Source of the DNA: Marivirga tractuosa DSM 4126
Lineage (GTDB): Bacteria; Bacteroidota; Bacteroidia; Cytophagales; Cyclobacteriaceae
DNA length: 64,000 bases
NCBI RefSeq assembly: GCF_000183425.1
Contig: NC_014759.1
Coordinates: 4,076,001-4,140,000 of the forward strand
Reading direction: 5' to 3'
This document shows, in pieces, positions 58,761 to 64,000 of the stretch (position 1 is its first letter; every line of letters begins with the position of its first letter). Position numbers and translations under genes: made by a program. The notes beneath the pieces are model-generated. The model was not told the DNA's origin, did no database searches, and saw only the letters and a program-made list of their open reading frames with translations.

Positions 58761-59651
58761 GCTCATACCTTTTGATTTTTTAATATTGGGTTTATTCATC
58801 AGCATTACGTTGTAATCATTATAACCCTTGTAGATATAGCTCATGTCAAATATTTTTCTGTCCAAATTTTGAAAAACTTGACCTGATCTCTTTCCAGCCT
58901 CATCTCTATCCAAAAACAGAAATACTTCCATATTTTTAGGCAGCTGCAGAACTTGTTCTTTAGCTGCTAATGTGTTATTGGTGCTGTTTAGAATTATAAT
59001 GTGACTTGAAGTTTGTTCCTTCTTTGAATAGCTGAAGTGGGATAATAAGTCAATGAAGCCTTCAAAGACTAATATTTTATTATTGTTACCCTTGAAGTAA
59101 CTGATTGCTTTTGGACCTAATGTTCCTTTAAAATATTTATTTCTGAGTTCAACTCCACCTTTTACGTTGTCTATTCCAATCCCAAAATAGTTTCTACTGT
59201 TAAGGGAGTAGTGGTATTCATTTACCATTCGTTTGGCTACAGGCAATTTGATAGCTCTTTCTTCTAAGTAATCGCATAGTCTTTTTTCTTTCAAAAGCTC
59301 CTTTGAAAGAATCTTAAAGCTTGATGTTTTATCAATTTTGGGTTTAGCAATATTTAGCTGGTGAAAGGAAAAAGAGTCATTATTAAATTTCTTCACTACC
59401 TCACTTACAGACAAATTTTCTAATCTTGTACAAAGATCAACTAGCGTGCCACCCTCACCAGTTCCTCTATCTATCCAGACGTTCTTTTCTAATGAAACAT
59501 CAAAGGAAGGTGTGTTTTCATTTCTAATAGGGGAATAGTACCTAAATCGATTTCTTAACTTTTCTGCGGGGTCTATTCCTTTATTTTTCAGGTATTCAAT
59601 AATTGAGTATTTATTGATTTCTGCACATGTTAAAGATTTATTTTTTTCCAT
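58755..59651 (-). CDS. TOPRIM-domain primase (CHC2-like, zinc finger degenerate)
   Basis: The protein has 298 residues from the ATG at 59651; an ATG at 59726 would add 25. The N-terminal part (RYYSPIRNENTPSFDVSLEK, GTGEGGTLVDLC) follows the CHC2 primase pattern but lacks a clear zinc Cys/His set. The TOPRIM part has ILVFEGFIDLLSHF and VFLFLDRDEAGKRS (catalytic Glu and DxD). It should make primers for replication of the element, together with the VapE-like helicase upstream. Confidence 0.8.
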   Translation of the reverse strand: MEKNKSLTCAEINKYSIIEYLKNKGIDPAEKLRNRFRYYSPIRNENTPSFDVSLEKNVWIDRGTGEGGTLVDLCTRLENLSVSEVVKKFNNDSFSFHQLNIAKPKIDKTSSFKILSKELLKEKRLCDYLEERAIKLPVAKRMVNEYHYSLNSRNYFGIGIDNVKGGVELRNKYFKGTLGPKAISYFKGNNNKILVFEGFIDLLSHFSYSKKEQTSSHIIILNSTNNTLAAKEQVLQLPKNMEVFLFLDRDEAGKRSGQVFQNLDRKIFDMSYIYKGYNDYNVMLMNKPNIKKSKGMSM

Positions 59652-59737
59652 TTTAGAAAGTGTTTTAATTATCAGGTCGTTTTTCTGTTGTTTTGTTGAT
59701 ATTTGAGTTAAGTGTTTGAAATACATTTATTTATAAG

Positions 59738-59888
59738 TCAACTTTCAGTCAACATGGGATCAACAATTGTTGAATTTTTAATTCATTCTCTCAACATTTT
59801 CTATTTTGTTGCTTAATTGTTGACCACTTTGTTGATTATTATATTATTGATATACAGTTAATTAGAGTGATAAGTCAACAATTCAACA
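59738..59888. repeat. TCAACA iteron-like repeats between helicase and primase genes
   Basis: Eight exact copies of TCAACA occur in either orientation: forward at 59749, 59760, 59791, 59875 and 59883, inverted (TGTTGA) at 59768, 59818 and 59830. A ninth near copy is at 59738. The first three forward copies are spaced exactly 11 bp. TCAACAATTGTTGA at 59760-59773 is a perfect 14-bp palindrome. The AT-rich spacer and flanking replication genes suggest a replication origin. Confidence 0.6.
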
Positions 59889-61092
59889 GTTTATCATCTA
59901 TAAATTCTTTATTAACTGTGTAGTATCTACCTTTTGCTTGAGGTGTTTCATAAATATTCCCTTCCGAATTTATTGTATATTTAGTGTATGTACTGGGGTT
60001 TTCGATTGGAGAAAGTTGCCATTTTTGCTGTAAAATTTCTTTAATTTGAGTTCGTTGATTATTTCTTATTTTAGACCTATTGAGGAAAGCTACTGCATCA
60101 GTTAATGTGAACTTGATTTCCTCTTGATCGAAATCGTATAAGATATCATTGAAAATTGATGCCAATTCAAGCTCAGCTTTACTTTTATTCCTATTTATTA
60201 CTCTTCTAAGAGCATCAGTTTTTAATAATGAAGGGTGAAACCACATTCGACTAGAATGTTCAGTAGAAATTTTCCGATTAGCCAAAAAATGCATTATCGC
60301 AGGTATTTCTTTCTCTAATTTTTCTATGAGAAAGGGATCCTCTTCACCTTCAAAAGGCTTCACCTTGATAACCCAGTATCGGGTTTCACCTTGATCTATT
60401 GGAATAAAAGTTTCTTCATGATTACTACATAAAATGAACTTTCCAAAGAACTCCTGTTCAACTCTTTGCTTGTATTTTGCTTGACTTTTAGTGGTTTTTG
60501 CTGTACTAAGGTTCTTTATCCTTTCACTATCTTCTTTTCTATCCAATAAGGCTTCATCTATGCCTATTAATAATTCACTGGACCAATCTTCATTGTACTG
60601 TGACCTGAAGTCCTCGGTTTTATTGACAGTCATATTGTCACCAAATATTAACTTAGATAAATTAAGAATAGTAGTCTTCCCCGTTCCTCTTTCCCTACTG
60701 ACTAAACATAATATAGGAAGTGCTTGAGTTGGCTTTTGATAAAGGATAGTAAAGTAATCCAAGCCTAATTCATACTGTGATTGAAAAATATGGTTCATGT
60801 ATGCTTTAAAGTTTTCTATACTACCTTCCTTAGGTTCATAATTAAGTTTTTTGTAGGTGTTAAATAGTTTACCTATCGTCTCTTGATAATTTGTATGACT
60901 AGGATAATTACAGAACCCATCGAACTTTTTTATGTCTCCTATGCTTTCTTTTCCGTAGTCATCAATTAATGCTTGCCTACTCCACATGGTTAAGTAGTTA
61001 TGATAATCGCCAGATAATAGAAGTTTATCTACCTTTTTGTAATAGGTAGTTGCAACTCTTAAGTAGAGTTTTTTGTCCTTATTCCAATCCAT
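59875..61092 (-). CDS. VapE/DUF5906-like primase-helicase
   Basis: The protein has 405 residues. The ATPase core has Walker A SRERGTGKTT (133-141) and Walker B LLIGIDEA (Asp179, Glu180), with ILCSNHEETFIPIDQGETRY downstream, as in the SF3-like VapE/DUF5906 proteins of Bacteroidota mobile elements. It should unwind the origin. The C-terminus (about 310-405) may be a winged helix. The gene ends inside the TCAACA repeat region. Confidence 0.8.
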   Translation of the reverse strand: MDWNKDKKLYLRVATTYYKKVDKLLLSGDYHNYLTMWSRQALIDDYGKESIGDIKKFDGFCNYPSHTNYQETIGKLFNTYKKLNYEPKEGSIENFKAYMNHIFQSQYELGLDYFTILYQKPTQALPILCLVSRERGTGKTTILNLSKLIFGDNMTVNKTEDFRSQYNEDWSSELLIGIDEALLDRKEDSERIKNLSTAKTTKSQAKYKQRVEQEFFGKFILCSNHEETFIPIDQGETRYWVIKVKPFEGEEDPFLIEKLEKEIPAIMHFLANRKISTEHSSRMWFHPSLLKTDALRRVINRNKSKAELELASIFNDILYDFDQEEIKFTLTDAVAFLNRSKIRNNQRTQIKEILQQKWQLSPIENPSTYTKYTINSEGNIYETPQAKGRYYTVNKEFIDDKLLNC

Positions 61093-61163
61093 AAAACTTT
61101 AGATTTTTGTTTTAATCGCACTAAAGCCTTAACTTTGACTTACCACAGACAAAAATTTAATGG

Positions 61164-61192
61164 CCACAGTGCGAAAGCGTTGTGGTTTTTTA
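61164..61192. terminator. Hairpin with GAAA tetraloop at the 3' end of the HTH gene
   Basis: CCACAGTGC/GCGTTGTGG forms a 9-bp stem (two G-T pairs) closed by GAAA, at 61164-61185. A T6 run follows on the plus strand, while on the minus strand, the direction of the neighbouring genes, only a weak TTAAATTTTT follows after a gap. It abuts the HTH stop at 61190. Confidence 0.55.
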
Positions 61193-61483
61193 TTTTCTAG
61201 ATGGTCCTAGTAAATGCCTGTTTTTTGAAATTACTTTTTTAAGCTGTGACTTATAGTATTTTACTTTGGTAGATCCAGGTAGCTGTTCGTAGGGTATTTT
61301 TCCTTCCCTTTTATACTTTATAATCGTAGTTTGAGTAACTCCTAGGAATTTAGCAGCTTCTTTTTGGTTCATTTCATCTCCTTCAACATCAATAGTTGCT
61401 GTAGATGAAGAAGTTTCTATTGTGTCCCTTATAACCTGTTTAAATTCATCCAAGGACATTGTAATTGTGACGTTATTTTGCAT
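61190..61483 (-). CDS. Excisionase-like helix-turn-helix protein
   Basis: The protein has 97 residues from the ATG at 61483 (MQNNVTITMSLDEFKQ). The longer reading starts at a TTG inside a palindrome. The C-terminal HTH_17-type domain reads MNQKEAAKFLGVTQTTIIKY and YKREGKIPYEQLPGSTKVKY. Proteins of this kind next to integrases are excisionases or regulators of excision. It lies between the 413-residue gene and the helicase, all on the minus strand. Confidence 0.75.
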   Translation of the reverse strand: MQNNVTITMSLDEFKQVIRDTIETSSSTATIDVEGDEMNQKEAAKFLGVTQTTIIKYKREGKIPYEQLPGSTKVKYYKSQLKKVISKNRHLLGPSRK

Positions 61484-61536
61484 AGCGAAATTGAATTGTT
61501 TTACATTCGCTAACATCGGGCGATATGGTGGTTCAA

Positions 61537-61563
61537 AAAATAACTTTTTCAAAAAGTTATTTT
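61537..61563. promoter_or_regulatory. 27-bp palindrome upstream of the HTH gene
   Basis: Two perfect 13-bp arms, AAAATAACTTTTT (61537-61549) and AAAAAGTTATTTT (61551-61563), flank one C. It lies 54-80 bp before the HTH ATG. It fits a dimer binding site for an autoregulator; as a terminator of the preceding minus-strand gene it would be weak because it has only one GC pair. Confidence 0.55.
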
Positions 61564-61626
61564 AATATACTGATATTCAATAATGTAGATATCGTAGAAG
61601 TGTGGATTTTTTTTTAGATAGGTATT

Positions 61627-62868
61627 TTAATTAAGGATAAATGACTTAAATTCAGTAAAGGTTATGTGAGAATTTTTAAAACTAATTGTTTGCATTTCTC
61701 TTTCTTTGGCTTTAGAAATATTTTTCTTCCATGTTTCAGCTTTATTTCCTTTTGCAGTAGTGGAAATTAATTCTCTTAGCAAGGCATTTAGTTGGTCTGC
61801 TACCTTAAAGCCCATGTATCCGTGCGATAACATATATTGAAAAATCATTCTTACATCATGAACTGAATCTTTCGTAAAGATATAAATGGAGCCAGCTGGT
61901 AATTCATTATCAACGTCTAAATCAAAATCGTGATTGGAGCATATTGAGTAAATGAGCCAATCAATATTAGTATAATTAAACTCTATTAATCCGTAGTCTA
62001 CCATGAATTTAATGCATTTCTTGAAAATTGGCTTATTTTTAATGGATACTGATGATTTGTATGTTGATATGTTTTCTTCTCTAACAGCTCTTTCAATTGC
62101 ATCAGGTAATTTATTGAGAAGATTATTTATTTCATCAACATAATTTTCAATGGGAATTTTTACTGCGTGATTTTTAATATCTTGAAATGATTTGTTTTTG
62201 TTTTTTACAATTTCTATCTGATGTAAATGAATATAATTATCCTTAATTCTATCTAATTGTAATCTAATCCAGAGTACAGTGTTATAGGGATCTTTATGAT
62301 TCCATACTTTTTCTTCAATAATTTTACACCAATTTTTTGGGTCGTGCCTATGTAAAGCTGGGTATTCAACCTGTGGAAGGCTTTCTTCAAAGTGAATTTG
62401 ATGAATTCTAACAGCTATAGACTCTAATTTGGCATCCAAAAAGTTAGTTAATTTTTCATTTATATGAAATTTCTTAGTTTCTAGACTCTCAATTCTTTTA
62501 ATCCTTATAAGATCGTCTTTAATACTTTGATATAGTTTTGTTAATACATTATGCTGTTTGTTAATGTCAACATTGTTTATGTTTGCTAAGGAATATGCTG
62601 AATCTTTTAACCTATTGATTTGGAGATTAAGGATTCTCAAAAAACTGCATAGCTCAGATGAGAACTCGTTACTTTCTAAAATTGATTCCTTTAGATCAAT
62701 AAGTTGGAAAAAATCTTTCTGAGTTAAAGATTTATGGAAATCAGATTTGGATAAGCAGTTGACTCGATTTGAAAAGAAAATCTTCAATTGTGAATTTTTG
62801 TTTCCATTAAAGCTTATTCCAGGTATTTTCCATTTCTGTCTTTTTATGATCGTCTGCAATTTTAACAT
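61627..62868 (-). CDS. Unknown protein downstream of and overlapping the integrase gene
   Basis: The protein has 413 residues from the ATG at 62868, overlapping the integrase 3' end by 62 bp. If the first residues are not used, a later start would reduce the overlap. It is helical, with a distinctive run HQIHFEESLPQVEYPALHRH and a C-terminal region FQYMLSHGYMGFKVADQLN and LISTTAKGNKAETWKKNISK. I recognise no family. Position suggests a role in excision control or element regulation. Confidence 0.6.
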   Translation of the reverse strand: MLKLQTIIKRQKWKIPGISFNGNKNSQLKIFFSNRVNCLSKSDFHKSLTQKDFFQLIDLKESILESNEFSSELCSFLRILNLQINRLKDSAYSLANINNVDINKQHNVLTKLYQSIKDDLIRIKRIESLETKKFHINEKLTNFLDAKLESIAVRIHQIHFEESLPQVEYPALHRHDPKNWCKIIEEKVWNHKDPYNTVLWIRLQLDRIKDNYIHLHQIEIVKNKNKSFQDIKNHAVKIPIENYVDEINNLLNKLPDAIERAVREENISTYKSSVSIKNKPIFKKCIKFMVDYGLIEFNYTNIDWLIYSICSNHDFDLDVDNELPAGSIYIFTKDSVHDVRMIFQYMLSHGYMGFKVADQLNALLRELISTTAKGNKAETWKKNISKAKEREMQTISFKNSHITFTEFKSFILN

Positions 62869-64000
62869 ATTTTTTAAATGAAGCTTCTTTTTTATGTCCT
62901 GTGATATTTCTTACCACTAATTCCTTCATTCCAAGAATTAGTGAATTAGTGACAAATGTTTTTCTAGCCACATGGCTTGTTATTAGGTTATATTTTGGTA
63001 TTGTCTTTTCTATTCTGTTGCTACCCCTATATTCAATAAGCGTTATCAGGGAATTGATACCAACTTCTTCACAGCATTGCTTTACATATTCATTATATTT
63101 TTGTTGAGAAATCACGGGTAGGGGAGAGTGAATAGTATTCTTATACTTTGATATTATTTCTAAGGCATACTTGTTTAAAGGTATTTTGGCTGATATTTCT
63201 TTCGTCTTTTGGATGTTCTTAACAATGTATCCATCTATGATGCTATTTTCATTCAGTGAAATAACATCGGAAAATCTTAAGCCAGTAAAGCATGAAAAGC
63301 AAAAGGTGTCTTTTACATGTTCTAATTTCTTTGAATCAAATTGATAATTATAAAGAGTGAATAGTTCATCCTTTGTTAGATAGATTACCTCTCTTTCTCT
63401 TTCAGAGGTTTTAAATTTTCTAAATTCAGTTGAATTAGTATATCTTTTATTGATACACCAATTCATGAAGGTTTTAAGGACAGAGATAATCTTGACAAAA
63501 TAATTGTCCGCAACTTTTAAATTAGAAAATGAATAATCTCTTAATTTTTCGAAAAAGTCTAAGTCTATAAGGTCTAATTCAATTTTTGACTTTGTAGATG
63601 ATTCATAATCTTCCAGAAAATTTCTAATGGTAGTATAATTTTTAATCGTATTCTTGGCTTTATGTGATTTGCATGATTTTAAAAATTCATCAAATGCTTG
63701 GAAGAAGCCTATCGTCCTAGCATCAATACTATGAGGATTTTCTAATTTTGATATTATATACTCTTCTGTAAACTTTATTTCATCTCTAAGAGCAACCTTA
63801 TTTATCTTCTTAATATTTTCTTCAAGCTCCTCAAGTTTGGCATTTAGTAATTCTGCAGTTATACCTTTACTATTTACAGTTCCCTTCTTTACTCTGGATT
63901 TTGTGGAGTTCCAATTTTGTATTCTTACTTTTGAAGCTTTAATTGATTTCCGGATTCGGTAACCATTAAATGTCAAAGTCATCCAGATAGGAGCTTCGTT
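62807..64000 (-). CDS. int: Tyrosine recombinase (element integrase), 5' end outside the window
   Basis: The frame stays open from the ATG at 63982 to the window edge, encoding NEAPIW before MTLTFNGYRIRKS. Related integrases begin about 15-25 residues further upstream with an arm-binding domain, so the true start lies beyond 64000. Visible parts are the arm-type N-terminus (VRIQNWNSTKSRVKKG), a SAM-like core-binding domain and the catalytic domain: CFTGLRFSDV (Arg), SHVARKTFVT (His-x2-Arg), GHKKEASFKKYVKI (His and nucleophile Tyr). It should integrate the element, probably at the tRNA-Leu 3' end about 25 kb to the left. Confidence 0.9.
   Translation of the reverse strand, partial: NEAPIWMTLTFNGYRIRKSIKASKVRIQNWNSTKSRVKKGTVNSKGITAELLNAKLEELEENIKKINKVALRDEIKFTEEYIISKLENPHSIDARTIGFFQAFDEFLKSCKSHKAKNTIKNYTTIRNFLEDYESSTKSKIELDLIDLDFFEKLRDYSFSNLKVADNYFVKIISVLKTFMNWCINKRYTNSTEFRKFKTSEREREVIYLTKDELFTLYNYQFDSKKLEHVKDTFCFSCFTGLRFSDVISLNENSIIDGYIVKNIQKTKEISAKIPLNKYALEIISKYKNTIHSPLPVISQQKYNEYVKQCCEEVGINSLITLIEYRGSNRIEKTIPKYNLITSHVARKTFVTNSLILGMKELVVRNITGHKKEASFKKYVKIADDHKKTEMENTWNKL

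Overview
The window is chromosomal DNA from a low-GC member of the Bacteroidota, most likely a Cytophagales/Marivirga-like bacterium. The grounds are AT-rich codons, many starts without a Shine-Dalgarno sequence, several promoters with the Bacteroidota TAnnTTTG box, and lineage-typical families (DUF4293, DUF2490, gliding-group style outer-membrane proteins, a Bacteroidetes-type tyrosine recombinase). The genus is a guess; the phylum is well supported.

Layout, core part (1 to about 38.7 kb). At 0-6 kb lie a DUF4197 lipoprotein, a beta-barrel protein, a three-gene minus-strand set (unknown secreted protein, DUF2490, MORN-repeat protein) and DUF4293. At 6.3-9.1 kb are a PAS histidine kinase, a translationally coupled run of two rhodaneses and a small membrane protein, and a SAM methyltransferase broken by one in-frame TAA. 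At 9.1-14.6 kb two catalase-peroxidase genes flank a house-cleaning purine NTPase. The first katG encodes a lipoprotein and has lost its last 29 codons to an in-frame TAA. Both katG genes share an upstream element. At 14.9-22.6 kb are plsC, gatC, a large membrane-TPR protein, an ABC ATPase, a NarL-type regulator, lpxB and fmt. At 22.9-31.6 kb a very large NtrY-like kinase is coupled to an outer-membrane protein, followed by MlaF/MlaE-type lipid transport genes. At 31.8-38.4 kb are an SDR, a DegT aminotransferase, a membrane nucleotide-sugar 4,6-dehydratase, a Nudix protein and an ABC-F ATPase.

Mobile part (about 38.66 kb to beyond the right edge). A tRNA-Leu(CAA) gene marks the probable left end of an integrated element. 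The right edge cuts the 5' end of a tyrosine integrase gene. Next to the integrase lie an excisionase-like HTH gene, a VapE-like helicase, a TOPRIM primase, a type Ib-like partition cassette (ParA, small partner, 9-bp phased repeats), a MobC-like protein and an oriT-like hairpin cluster. No relaxase gene is visible. TCAACA iteron-like repeats lie between primase and helicase. Together these describe an element that should replicate, segregate and be mobilised in trans.

Its cargo looks like a defence island. One minus-strand operon holds a type IIG restriction-methyltransferase, an LA2681-like HEPN RNase, a PIN-like RNase and an unknown protein. A plus-strand operon holds a nucleotidyltransferase-fold protein, an Xre-type protein and a KGGVGR-variant ParA-like ATPase with TPRs. 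There are also a pentapeptide-repeat two-TM protein paired with a second membrane protein, an HNH-like zinc protein, a metallophosphoesterase and several small orphans. The two operons are the best candidates for undescribed systems. Their defence role is inferred from domain content and neighbourhood, not shown.
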